Program-made: the position numbers and the translations under genes | The notes under the pieces: model-generated | What the model was told of the DNA's origin: nothing | Seen by the model: the letters and a program-made list of their open reading frames with translations, nothing else | Database searches by the model: none | DNA from: an uncultured Candidatus Melainabacteria bacterium | GTDB lineage: Bacteria; Cyanobacteriota; Vampirovibrionia; Gastranaerophilales; Gastranaerophilaceae | Assembly (NCBI GenBank): GCA_934692485.1 | Contig: CAKUTX010000007.1 | Span: 8,837 to 72,836, forward strand | DNA length: 64,000 nt | Direction: 5' to 3' | Part shown: positions 17,445 to 26,380 of the stretch, piece after piece | Position numbering within the stretch: the first letter of the stretch is position 1 | Layout: each line of letters begins with the position of its first letter

Positions 17445-18347
17445 ATGGTAAACTTTGACACAGCGCAAAGATATAGTAAAGTATTTACAAAACTTGGAAA
17501 CGGGCTAATAGGCTCTGCTATGCAAATCGAAATGCTTAACCAAATGAAAAAATGTTATGGTCGACAAAGTATTTTTGGAGGCTTTTGTGGCGGTGGATTT
17601 TCTCCGTATAACCTTAATGCTAATCCAATGGGCATTGGAATATTTGGAAACAATAATTTTTACCAAAATCAAATGAACACACAATACGGAAACATGCTTG
17701 CATATAATTGGGGAGCACAGCTTGCTGCACAAATCCATGCTTCAAATGCAAGTGTTCAACCTCATACACCTACTCAACTTCCAAAAACCAACAACGAATA
17801 TGCCGGAGATGTAAAAGACCAAGACACTACCAAAGGAAAAGATTTTGATAAAGCAACAAACGACATGGTAGACAAAGAAGGTAATGCAATTGATGGTAAA
17901 TCATATACAATTTGCGAAAAACCACAAAACGAAGATGAGTATAAATCTCATGTTACAGAACTTGGCAAATCTTATTTAGCAGAAATCGACAATACAGCCG
18001 GAAATGGAGATGGAAAGTTAACACTTGAGGAATTTGTTAAACACGAATTGAAAAAACTTCCATCAGACGCTTCTTCAACTAAAAAAGAACAAGCTAAAGC
18101 AAACGCTCAGACTGCATTCAATAAAATTGATCAAAACGGTGACGGTTATGCTGATTATAAAGAATTAGCTTCAACTATTGCGACAATGGATCAAAATTTT
18201 GATTCTAAAGACAAAGTTGCAGAACGAGATGGAAAAATTACATCAAAAGAATATGAAAAATGGAGCACACTATTATCAGATTCAACAAATACAACATTTG
18301 ATAAATATAGCCGTTCAATTTATAACAAATTATTTGGTAAAAAATAA
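17445..18347 (+). CDS. EF-hand calcium-binding lineage protein
   Basis: A 300-residue protein. The N-terminal 110 residues are rich in Gly, Asn, Phe and Met (for example GGFCGGGFSPYNLNANP). The second half has EF-hand loops: DNTAGNGDGKLTLEEF (about 182-197, with an inserted residue), the canonical DQNGDGYADYKE (about 229-240) and a looser RDGKITSKEYE. Calcium binding is therefore likely. The layout resembles the other Gly/Asn/Met-rich lineage proteins in this window, starting at 25358, 26381, 27541 and 62916. GGAGAG lies 6 bases before the start. The 3' end overlaps the convergent csaB gene by 18 bases. Confidence 0.8.
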   Translation: MVNFDTAQRYSKVFTKLGNGLIGSAMQIEMLNQMKKCYGRQSIFGGFCGGGFSPYNLNANPMGIGIFGNNNFYQNQMNTQYGNMLAYNWGAQLAAQIHASNASVQPHTPTQLPKTNNEYAGDVKDQDTTKGKDFDKATNDMVDKEGNAIDGKSYTICEKPQNEDEYKSHVTELGKSYLAEIDNTAGNGDGKLTLEEFVKHELKKLPSDASSTKKEQAKANAQTAFNKIDQNGDGYADYKELASTIATMDQNFDSKDKVAERDGKITSKEYEKWSTLLSDSTNTTFDKYSRSIYNKLFGKK

Positions 18348-19340
18348 TTCGTCAAACTTTGACCAATTAAATGATTTTGAATTAGCAAAGCTTAGTAATT
18401 TTTCTCTATTAAGCTCTTGCATTTGTTGATAAATTTTCTCCATATTTTCATGAGCATCCATTGAAATAATTGGGATTTCAGCATCTGCCGCTATTTTTTC
18501 AACTTTCACATCATAATTTATAGCGCAAGTTTTTATACCACATTTTAGCGCGACTAAAACGGCATGAAATCGCATTGCAATCATATATTCAAGTTTTGAT
18601 ATTCTATTAATAATATCATCTTGAACAATCTCTGTTTCAACATCAGGGTTAAAAGATTTCACAATATTTTCAAATTTTTTACACAAATCTAAATCCTGAG
18701 TTTTTTGTAAAGAAAAGATTTGAATTTTTTTATCCGCGAATTTTGTTATAATTAAGAGAGCAAGTTTTTGTAACAATTCCGGGTTCATAGTTTTAAACTC
18801 TCTAAGTTGAACCCCGACAACACCTGAATTCTCTTGAGAATTAATATCTAACGAGTAAATCGGATCGCAAACCAACTCTGTATTAATCCCAAAATCACTT
18901 AACAATTTCAAACTGTTTTCATCTCTAACCGTCACGTATGAACAATGTTTCAAAAGATTTTTGACAATATTACGTGCTATTGAAGAATTCAGCGGCCCAA
19001 TTCCTTGAGCAAAAATTATAACTTTTTTATTAAATAAAATTCCTAGTGCTATGATAAAAGAATAATAAATAAGACTTTTTAGACTTGTTACATCTTGTAA
19101 AAGGCTTCCACCGCCCGAAATTAACACATCAGTATTTTTTATAGTATTTATTACTTCCTTTAAGCAAAAGCGCTTTACAGCCTTTACTCCATAAGTTTTT
19201 TCTGTATAATCAACATCACTCGAAAAAACATTAATATCAATATTACCTAATTTTTTTAAATGTTGAACCAACACGGATAAAATTGCTTCATCCCCAAAAT
19301 TTTTAAATCCATAGTACCCTGAAATTGCAACCTTAACCAT
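18330..19340 (-). CDS. csaB: Polysaccharide pyruvyl transferase (CsaB-like)
   Basis: A 336-residue enzyme of the polysaccharide pyruvyl transferase family, which ketal-links pyruvate to a wall polysaccharide sugar. Visible family features are the N-terminal SGYYGFKNFGDEAIL, DVLISGGGSLLQD in the first Rossmann-like half, GIGPL, and YMIAMRFHAVLVALKCG in the second half with the conserved RxH. In Cyanobacteria and Firmicutes such enzymes help anchor S-layer (SLH) proteins. The start at 19340 is chosen because AGGGGG lies just upstream; a longer reading to 19397 would run further into the kinase gene. It overlaps the kinase stop by 8 bases, so it is the third gene of that operon. Confidence 0.85.
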   Translation of the reverse strand: MVKVAISGYYGFKNFGDEAILSVLVQHLKKLGNIDINVFSSDVDYTEKTYGVKAVKRFCLKEVINTIKNTDVLISGGGSLLQDVTSLKSLIYYSFIIALGILFNKKVIIFAQGIGPLNSSIARNIVKNLLKHCSYVTVRDENSLKLLSDFGINTELVCDPIYSLDINSQENSGVVGVQLREFKTMNPELLQKLALLIITKFADKKIQIFSLQKTQDLDLCKKFENIVKSFNPDVETEIVQDDIINRISKLEYMIAMRFHAVLVALKCGIKTCAINYDVKVEKIAADAEIPIISMDAHENMEKIYQQMQELNREKLLSFANSKSFNWSKFDELFFTK

Positions 19341-20277
19341 TGTTCCCCCTGTAAACAGAATAGACTTCATCTTTATACGGTATTGATTTGATTGCACCTA
19401 TGCCTTTAGTCTGCAAACCTGCAACTATAGATGCAAATTTTGTGGCTTCAAGCTCTGTAAAACCGTGGGTCAAAGCGTACATAAACCCTCCGTTAAAAGC
19501 ATCTCCAGAACACGTTGTATCAATACACTCTGTTGTATAAAAACTTGTAAAGTTAATATTACCGTTATAACCCGTAAAATAACCTTCCTTTTCCGCAGAT
19601 TTTAAAACAACAGTAGAAATTCCCATATCCCAAAGTCTTTTTATAATATTTTCTTGAGACTCAATACCCAATATATTCACAGCATCAAGCTTAGTGTTCA
19701 AAAACAAAACATCAATATAAGAACTTACACGATAAAAGGCTTCTTTAGCTTCTTCAACAGTTGTTAAAGTCGAATGGAAATTAGGATCATAAGCTGTTCT
19801 CACTCCATTATCTTTTGCAAGTTTAAAAGCATATTCCACAGCCTCGGCAGCAGATGGGGATAGAGATTGAGTCACCCCTGAAGCGTAAACAAAGGATGTA
19901 TTTTTTATATAGTTTTCATCAATATCATCCACAGACAATTTAGAAGGTGCAATTTTTTTTCTATAAACAGCAATTTCTTTTTCAGCACAAGACGGTCTAG
20001 CAATAATATAAAGACCGTTCTGCTCATTAGAAATCTTCACTTGAGAAATATCTAAACCTTCATTATGCCAACCATCTAATAAATAATCTTTAAACGCATC
20101 ATTTCCAACACGAGAAATAAACCCTACTTTTGAGCCCATTCTTAACGCGGCAATTGCAGCTGCTAATGTATCTCCACCATAATATTTGTATAAACATTCC
20201 GCATCAGACATTTTGGCATTTGATGACAACTCAATAAGACATTCTCCAATAGCAATTATGTCTAGTTTTTCTTCCAT
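19333..20277 (-). CDS. kdgK: PfkB-family sugar kinase, probably 2-dehydro-3-deoxygluconokinase
   Basis: A 314-residue ribokinase-like kinase. It has the N-terminal GECLIEL, the GGDTLAAAIAALRMG substrate and Gly-Gly motif, and the C-terminal catalytic motif DTTCSGDAFNGGF with the base Asp; the anion hole is CSGD rather than the usual GAGD. Adjacency to a KDPG-aldolase-like gene only one base away indicates 2-keto-3-deoxygluconate phosphorylation in uronate or pectin breakdown. Fructokinase or tagatose kinase activity cannot be excluded. Confidence 0.8.
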   Translation of the reverse strand: MEEKLDIIAIGECLIELSSNAKMSDAECLYKYYGGDTLAAAIAALRMGSKVGFISRVGNDAFKDYLLDGWHNEGLDISQVKISNEQNGLYIIARPSCAEKEIAVYRKKIAPSKLSVDDIDENYIKNTSFVYASGVTQSLSPSAAEAVEYAFKLAKDNGVRTAYDPNFHSTLTTVEEAKEAFYRVSSYIDVLFLNTKLDAVNILGIESQENIIKRLWDMGISTVVLKSAEKEGYFTGYNGNINFTSFYTTECIDTTCSGDAFNGGFMYALTHGFTELEATKFASIVAGLQTKGIGAIKSIPYKDEVYSVYRGNNG

Positions 20278-20278
20278 A

Positions 20279-20887
20279 TTATCCCTTTAACTCTTTAATT
20301 ACGCGTTTTGCTCGAGATGTAATTTCATTTAAAGAGTAGCCATTGTAAAAATCTCTGCCAACTCCGACACAAGCAGCACCTGCATCAATATATGTATGAA
20401 TTTCATCTAACTTTACGTTTCCTAAAGGCATTACATTCAAAAACGGCATAGGCCTTAAAAGGTCTTCAATATACATCGCACCACCCATTGCTGTAATCGG
20501 ATAAATTTTTATAAGTGGGATACGTGCTTTCCATGCATTATAAGCTTCATTAGCTGTTGATGTTCCTGCAATATACGGAATTTCTTTATCCTTAGATATT
20601 TTAACTAAATTCATTGAAAAAATAGGAGATGATAAAATCTTTGCTCCAGAAAGAATTGCAGCCTCAGCTTGCATCGCTGTGATAATTCCTCCTGCGCAAA
20701 CAGTGGCATGCTTTGATATTTCTTCAATTGCTTTATATATTGACGGATTTTGGACATTAATTTCTAAAACTTTAATACCTCCATCAATTAGAGCTTTCGC
20801 TGCATCTACTGCACTTTGCGCATCATTATATCTCAATATCGGTAATATTTTTTCTTGTGATAAAAGTTTGATTAAATTTTCTTTCAT
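20279..20887 (-). CDS. eda: KDPG/KHG aldolase-like protein
   Basis: A 202-residue class I aldolase homologue, expected to split 2-keto-3-deoxy-6-phosphogluconate into pyruvate and glyceraldehyde-3-P. The general-base Glu (VLEIN) and Schiff-base Lys (IKIYP) align with the E. coli enzyme. By my alignment the phosphate/carboxylate-contacting Arg of LRT is replaced (VQNP), and the CPTGG segment is MPLGN. The substrate may thus differ from KDPG. It is first in the eda-kdgK-csaB minus-strand operon and diverges from the cyclase gene. No edd dehydratase is near. Confidence 0.8.
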   Translation of the reverse strand: MKENLIKLLSQEKILPILRYNDAQSAVDAAKALIDGGIKVLEINVQNPSIYKAIEEISKHATVCAGGIITAMQAEAAILSGAKILSSPIFSMNLVKISKDKEIPYIAGTSTANEAYNAWKARIPLIKIYPITAMGGAMYIEDLLRPMPFLNVMPLGNVKLDEIHTYIDAGAACVGVGRDFYNGYSLNEITSRAKRVIKELKG

Positions 20888-20941
20888 AAACTATCCTTTT
20901 TTACAAATTTATTATATCATAAAAGAAAGATTGGGGATAAT

Positions 20942-22885
20942 ATGCCAAATTTAAGAACAGTTATTAAATCAAAAACATTTTTTATATATTCTATATTATT
21001 GCATATATTTTTATCAATAATTATTGTATTAGTTTCATGGTTTGCATTTGAGCCAAAAGTTTATAATTTTATGCTCCAAAATTTTAATGCGACCAAAACA
21101 GGTTCATCAGACATTGCAGTCATAGTAATTGACGACAAGTCGATTGAACGTTACAGATGGCCGTGGAAACGAGATTTATATGCAAAAATATTTCAATATC
21201 TTAATGATTATGCTAAGCCTAAAATAATCGGGTATGACGCTATATTATCATCTTCTGACAATACACAATCCGATAAAATTTTGTTTAACACACTATCTAA
21301 AATTGATAATCTTGTTGTAGGATTTAGCCCACTTGCAGAAAAAACAAACAATGAAAAATATATACAAAAGTTTAATAAAAAATTTGGTATAGATGTTCAG
21401 GATAATAGAAAAAGCATTTATCCTCCTGTATACAACAGCATTTCTACATTTCCGAATGAATACTTTAATGCAATAAAATATACAGGTTCTGTTAATGTAA
21501 ATTCTGACTACGACGGCTATTTAAGGCGAACAGATTTACTTGCAAGGATGAATAAATACGACTATCCTTCACTTGCGCTTAGAATGTACTTGCTTCTAAA
21601 TAGTACAAAAAAAATAACTGTCACAGAGAATAGTTTAACTATAGATAAAACAAAATTATCTATACATTCAGAATATTACCCTATAGGAATGAGAAATTCG
21701 ACAAAATTTTATAAAACCTATCCAAACTCTGAATATACACATAAAAAATATTCTGCAATTGATATAATTGATTCATTAGACAATATAAAACAAGGAAAAG
21801 CTCCGATAATTTCGCCGTCAGAGTTTTCTGGAAAAATTGTTTTTGTCGGCGCAAACGCAAAAGGTGCCGGATTAGCATTAGCCGATGCTTTGCCAACTCC
21901 AATACTGCATAAGCATCCTGGGGTTGATATTCAGGCTACATATTTAGATAATCTGATTAATAAAGAGTTCATAAATCAAACTCCATTTGTTCAAGATGTT
22001 CTAACAATAATTATTTTGACAATAATTACTTTTATATTAGTTAACAAATTACCGATATTCAAATCAATATTATCGCTAACAGGAATTGGTCTTTTATATT
22101 TTGTTTTTACGGTTATATGTTTCGAAAACGGAATTGCGCCTAACGTAATTACTCCTCTTGCAATTCAACTGATTACTATGATTTTTGGATATTCATATAA
22201 ATTTATTGTAGAAGGACGAAATAAAGAAAAAATTAAAAATGCAATGGGGAAATACCTCTCACAAGATATTATGAAAAATGTTGTTCAGAATATTGATGAC
22301 ATTAAACTTGGTGGGAAAAAAGCGAATGTAACTGTTTTATTTGCTGATATAAGAGGTTTCACAAGCATGAGTGAAAAAATGACTGCAGAAGAAGTTTCTG
22401 TTATTTTGAATGAATATTTTTCAGAAATAGAACCAATTATAACAAAATATAATGGTGTAATTAACAAATTCATTGGAGATGCCGTTATGGCTATTTTTGG
22501 GGAGCCAATTCAGGATATAAACCATGCTCAAAATGCAGTAAAATGTGCCTGCGCAATGCTAAAAAAAGTTGAAGAATTACAAGACAAATGGTTAACTGAA
22601 GGCAAACCGAAAATAGAGATAGGAGTAGGAATAAATACTGGAGAAGCATTTGTGGGCAATATCGGCTCTGAAAAAAGACTTGAGTATACCGTAATCGGAG
22701 ATACAGTCAATCTCGCCAGCAGAATTGAAAGTTATAATAAGGTTTATAAGACAAATATGCTAATCAGTAGTTCAACATATTCCCACGTTAGCGACATTGT
22801 TGATGTCATAAAAATTGCAGACGTAACAATTCGCGGTAAAGCAAAAAAAATGGATATTTATGAAGTTTTAGGACTAAGTGAATGA
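20942..22885 (+). CDS. CHASE2-domain adenylate cyclase
   Basis: A 647-residue membrane-bound class III nucleotidyl cyclase. An N-terminal helix leads to an extracellular CHASE2 sensor (about 40-330, with VIVIDDKSIERYRWPW), then three transmembrane helices (about 350-425) and a C-terminal catalytic domain (about 460-620). Catalytic elements are all visible: metal-binding Asp in FADIRGFT and GDAVMAIFG, the purine-specifying Lys in NKFIGD, Asp in YTVIGDTVNLASRIE, and the transition-state Asn and Arg in NLASR. The Lys/Asp pair indicates cAMP rather than cGMP. Its start codon follows a GGGGA site. Its stop overlaps the recG start by four bases (ATGA). Confidence 0.92.
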   Translation: MPNLRTVIKSKTFFIYSILLHIFLSIIIVLVSWFAFEPKVYNFMLQNFNATKTGSSDIAVIVIDDKSIERYRWPWKRDLYAKIFQYLNDYAKPKIIGYDAILSSSDNTQSDKILFNTLSKIDNLVVGFSPLAEKTNNEKYIQKFNKKFGIDVQDNRKSIYPPVYNSISTFPNEYFNAIKYTGSVNVNSDYDGYLRRTDLLARMNKYDYPSLALRMYLLLNSTKKITVTENSLTIDKTKLSIHSEYYPIGMRNSTKFYKTYPNSEYTHKKYSAIDIIDSLDNIKQGKAPIISPSEFSGKIVFVGANAKGAGLALADALPTPILHKHPGVDIQATYLDNLINKEFINQTPFVQDVLTIIILTIITFILVNKLPIFKSILSLTGIGLLYFVFTVICFENGIAPNVITPLAIQLITMIFGYSYKFIVEGRNKEKIKNAMGKYLSQDIMKNVVQNIDDIKLGGKKANVTVLFADIRGFTSMSEKMTAEEVSVILNEYFSEIEPIITKYNGVINKFIGDAVMAIFGEPIQDINHAQNAVKCACAMLKKVEELQDKWLTEGKPKIEIGVGINTGEAFVGNIGSEKRLEYTVIGDTVNLASRIESYNKVYKTNMLISSSTYSHVSDIVDVIKIADVTIRGKAKKMDIYEVLGLSE

Positions 22886-25266
22886 TTGATAACATAGAAC
22901 AATTGAAAAAAGCTATTGAAATTGAAATTCAATATCGATATATTGATATTCACGGAAAAACTCAATCCTTTTCGAGTTTTATAAAAAATGAAGCAAATAA
23001 ATATTATAAATTATCAAAAAAAAATCCTAAATGGGCAGTGCTTGCCGAAATGTTTGAACATTATCCTTTTGCAGGGTTAAATGAGAGAAGAAAAAGCATT
23101 GATAGACTAATTAAAATAATATCATCTGAAGTCGCTCAAAATGAACAAGTCCTTTCTCCTAAAAATACAAAAAACAAACAATCCGCAAAAGAAATGGACG
23201 TAATGTATATGAAGGGTGTAGGTCCCAAAATTGCGTACAAATTAAATAAACTCGGCATATATACAGTTCAAGATTTAATGATGTATTTCCCTAAAAAGCA
23301 CATTGACTATTCCTCAAGAACATTAATAAAAGAACTTAAAGAGGGTGAAACAACAACCGTTTTTGGCTATATAAAATCTGTTTCGGCTTTTAATACTCAA
23401 AAAAAACTTTCTGTCGTAAAAGTTACGGTTGCTGATGAGAGCGGAAGGCTTGATTTAAGCTTTTTTCAAGCTAAATCAAATAGGTTTATGCTTGAACGAA
23501 CAAAAGCTCAGTTTCCAATAAATGCAGGCATTATGCTTTCCGGAAAGGTTAAGAAAAACAATTATGATGGGAAATTAACCTTTGATAAACCAACTTACTC
23601 AATTATGACTGGCGAATTTCTTGAAAATGAAAATTCAAATCTTAATATCGCTAGAATTGTCCCAATTTATACTGTTTGCGAAGATTTAAGCATAAAAGTC
23701 TTAAGACGTGCTATTTTTAATGCTATTCAGACTTATAAAAATGAAATCGAAAACGTTTTACCTGATTTTATTAGAGAAAAATATGGAATTTTAGATAAGA
23801 AAGAAGCTGTTGAGCAAATACATTTTCCAAAGACACAAGAATTGCTTGAACAAGCACGATTTTCACTTATTTTTGAAGAACTATTTTTAATCCAACTTAA
23901 ATTAGTGCGGTTAAGAGAACAGAACACCAACAATCATAGCGCATTAGCACTTACAATTAAAGAAAAAGGACTTGTTAGAGAGTTTATCAACAATTTACCT
24001 TTTGAATTAACTGGTGCACAAAAGCAAGCCGTTAATGAAATTCTAAATGACTTAAATTCAGATGTTCCAATGGCAAGATTATTACAAGGAGATGTTGGTA
24101 GTGGGAAAACGGTTGTTGCGACTATAATGTTACTAGCTGGAGTTGAAAATGGCTATCAAGGAGCGTTAATGGCTCCGACTGAAATTCTTGCACAGCAACA
24201 TTATAATAATTTACAACAATGGCTCACTCCAATGGGGATAAATGTCGGTCTATTTTTGGGAAGTCAGGGGAAAAAAGTACGAGAAAAGTTCAGGACTAAT
24301 TTGAGAAACGGACAAATGAACATAGCTGTCGGGACTCACGCGCTTATACAAGATGATGTTGACTTTTGCAACCTCGGTGCAATTGTTGTTGATGAACAAC
24401 ACAGATTTGGGGTAAAACAACGGAATGTATTAAAAAAGAAATCTCAAAACCCACAAATGCTTACAATGACTGCAACTCCAATACCAAGAACTTTAGCTCT
24501 TACAGTCCACGGTGATTTAGATTTAACGATTATTGATGAACTTCCAAAAGGAAGAATTCCGATTAAAACATCGCTTGTAACATCTCACAAAGGTGTTTAT
24601 GAACTTATCAAATCAGAAGTTGAAGCAGGTCGACAAGCATACGTTGTTTATCCTCTGATTGAAGAAAGTGAAACGTTATCTGCCAAAGCAGCGACAATAG
24701 AAGCAGAAAGGTTACAAAAAGAAGTTTTTCCACAATTTAAAATAGGACTTTTGCACGGCAAACTTAAAAATGATGAAAAAGACCAAGTCATGAAAGACTT
24801 TAAAGCAAAAAAATATGACATACTTGTATCAACAACCGTAGTTGAGGTAGGAGTTGATGTTCCGAATGCTACAGTAATGCTGATTGAGAACGCGGAAAGA
24901 TTTGGACTTTCTCAATTACACCAATTGCGAGGACGAGTGGGTAGAAATGCTCTACAATCATACTGTATTTTGCATACTTCAACAAAATCTCAAGATACAC
25001 GTGAACGCTTAAATATCATGACACAAACCAATGACGGATTTGTAATTGCCGAAAAAGATTTGCAACTCAGAGGTCCTGGAGAGTTTTTAGGAACTCGACA
25101 AAGCGGTTTGCCAGATTTAATAATTTCAGATATTGTGCGAGATGCAAAAATTCTTGAAATGGCAAGAAATGAAGCTATAGATGTTGTTAAATCAAATAAA
25201 ATAAACGATTACCCTAGACTAAAAGAAGTAACCTCTTTGACATTATTTAGCAGTCTTGATATTTAA
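22882..25266 (+). CDS. recG: ATP-dependent DNA helicase RecG
   Basis: A 794-residue RecG, which remodels stalled replication forks and branch-migrates Holliday junctions. After an N-terminal extension of about 110 residues come the wedge/OB domain (GVGPKIAYKLNKLGI, then the OB fold near FGYIKSVSAF), the helicase core with Walker A GDVGSGKT (about residue 403), DEQHRFGVKQR (about 503) and TMTATPIPRTLAL, and motif VI QLRGRVGR. E. coli RecG is about 690 residues; the longer N-terminus resembles cyanobacterial versions. It is coupled to the cyclase gene by overlap, an unusual partner with no obvious functional link. Confidence 0.95.
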   Translation: MIDNIEQLKKAIEIEIQYRYIDIHGKTQSFSSFIKNEANKYYKLSKKNPKWAVLAEMFEHYPFAGLNERRKSIDRLIKIISSEVAQNEQVLSPKNTKNKQSAKEMDVMYMKGVGPKIAYKLNKLGIYTVQDLMMYFPKKHIDYSSRTLIKELKEGETTTVFGYIKSVSAFNTQKKLSVVKVTVADESGRLDLSFFQAKSNRFMLERTKAQFPINAGIMLSGKVKKNNYDGKLTFDKPTYSIMTGEFLENENSNLNIARIVPIYTVCEDLSIKVLRRAIFNAIQTYKNEIENVLPDFIREKYGILDKKEAVEQIHFPKTQELLEQARFSLIFEELFLIQLKLVRLREQNTNNHSALALTIKEKGLVREFINNLPFELTGAQKQAVNEILNDLNSDVPMARLLQGDVGSGKTVVATIMLLAGVENGYQGALMAPTEILAQQHYNNLQQWLTPMGINVGLFLGSQGKKVREKFRTNLRNGQMNIAVGTHALIQDDVDFCNLGAIVVDEQHRFGVKQRNVLKKKSQNPQMLTMTATPIPRTLALTVHGDLDLTIIDELPKGRIPIKTSLVTSHKGVYELIKSEVEAGRQAYVVYPLIEESETLSAKAATIEAERLQKEVFPQFKIGLLHGKLKNDEKDQVMKDFKAKKYDILVSTTVVEVGVDVPNATVMLIENAERFGLSQLHQLRGRVGRNALQSYCILHTSTKSQDTRERLNIMTQTNDGFVIAEKDLQLRGPGEFLGTRQSGLPDLIISDIVRDAKILEMARNEAIDVVKSNKINDYPRLKEVTSLTLFSSLDI

Positions 25267-25321
25267 TTGTTAACAAATATTAATTTTTGGGAATAATATT
25301 AGCAAATATGACAATGATATA

Positions 25322-25338
25322 TACTTTATATATATAAG
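25322..25338 (+). promoter_or_regulatory. Shared TACTTTATATATATAAG element
   Basis: Twenty bases before the start codon. The same 17 bases recur before the gene at 27541 (27502-27518), and related forms precede the genes at 49163 and 51322. It is probably part of a promoter, with the TATATA as -10. Confidence 0.5.
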
Positions 25339-25357
25339 TATAAAATCGGAGAGTATT

Positions 25358-26362
25358 ATGGAATCATTTTACACATATTTGAAAGGACCCAGAACATTCT
25401 GGGGACAAGGTAACAAAACCATAATAAATAACAATTTCTTTGGAGATTTCCCGTCTTGCGGATTTCCACCAATAGGCTTTCCTAGATTTGGCGGCAAAAT
25501 GTTCCGAATTAACAACATTTGGGGATTTCCAAATAACCATTGCCACTGCAACAACGGTAGCAGGTTGTTTAGTAATGATTTTTTTAGCTTGATGGCTGTT
25601 GGTTCTTTATTCAGCAGTATAGGGTATGCAATAAGCTCAGCTGCAGCTCCAGAAAGCAATTTGGACAGTAGATTAGCTGAAAAAGATAAACGTATAAAAG
25701 AATTAGAAAAAGAAAATGAGGAGCTAAAAGCAAAACAGAAAGAAAAACCATCCGAAAAGAAAACAGTAACAAACGATAATAAAACAGACAACAGTTCAAA
25801 AATTGGCACTAAACCTAACGTTGAAGGTGCTGGAAATACGCAAAAAACGCAAGAAAAGACTTTAGACCAACTATTAAATGATTTAGAAGGATTTAAAGAA
25901 CTTTCAGCCGATCAGAAAAAATATGTTACTGAAAGAATTAAAGAAAAACATATTAATGAAAATGGCAAAATAACATATGATGTAAATGCAATAGTTCACG
26001 ACGGCGATACTCTGCAAACAATTACTGACAGATTTTTTACAAAAGACGAGCAAGCAAATCTTAACGTAGCAGAAGCAGATTATAATACTCAAATAACTGG
26101 AATTAGTATCAAAAACCCTAAAACGGGTGATAATGTTACTGCAAACGGAGTATCTGAATTTGGCTTAAAAGCATTAATCAGTGATGCAAAAGCTAATATC
26201 AGTACAAATAGCGAAATTTCAAAAACAGAAAAAAGACTGGCGCAAATAAAAGATGATTTTATTTCAGGCAAACAAAAATTATCTGAAGCATACGTGCTTC
26301 AAAACCATTTAATGACCAAAGCTGAATATGACAATATTATCAAAACAAAATACAATAAATAA
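25358..26362 (+). CDS. Lineage-specific Gly/Phe/Asn-rich protein 1
   Basis: A 334-residue protein of unknown family. The N-terminus is aromatic and glycine-rich with several cysteines and histidines (FPSCGFPPIGFPRFGG, NNHCHCNNGS). A hydrophobic stretch (SLMAVGSLFSSIGYAISSAAA, about 75-95) follows, then a Lys/Glu coiled coil (AEKDKRIKELEKENEELKAK) and a mostly helical C-terminal half. VHDGDTLQTITDRF (about 211-224) resembles the start of a LysM repeat, but the rest does not match well. It shares TIINNNFFG with TIINNYYGTG in the gene at 27541. GGAGAG precedes the ATG. There is no signal peptide. Confidence 0.6.
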   Translation: MESFYTYLKGPRTFWGQGNKTIINNNFFGDFPSCGFPPIGFPRFGGKMFRINNIWGFPNNHCHCNNGSRLFSNDFFSLMAVGSLFSSIGYAISSAAAPESNLDSRLAEKDKRIKELEKENEELKAKQKEKPSEKKTVTNDNKTDNSSKIGTKPNVEGAGNTQKTQEKTLDQLLNDLEGFKELSADQKKYVTERIKEKHINENGKITYDVNAIVHDGDTLQTITDRFFTKDEQANLNVAEADYNTQITGISIKNPKTGDNVTANGVSEFGLKALISDAKANISTNSEISKTEKRLAQIKDDFISGKQKLSEAYVLQNHLMTKAEYDNIIKTKYNK

Positions 26363-26380
26363 TCGCTTTAAGGAGAATGT

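Noticed and set aside
19333-20887. Complete Entner-Doudoroff pathway
   Set aside because: No edd or glucose-6-phosphate dehydrogenase is present, and the aldolase lacks canonical residues. Only a keto-deoxy-sugar module can be claimed.
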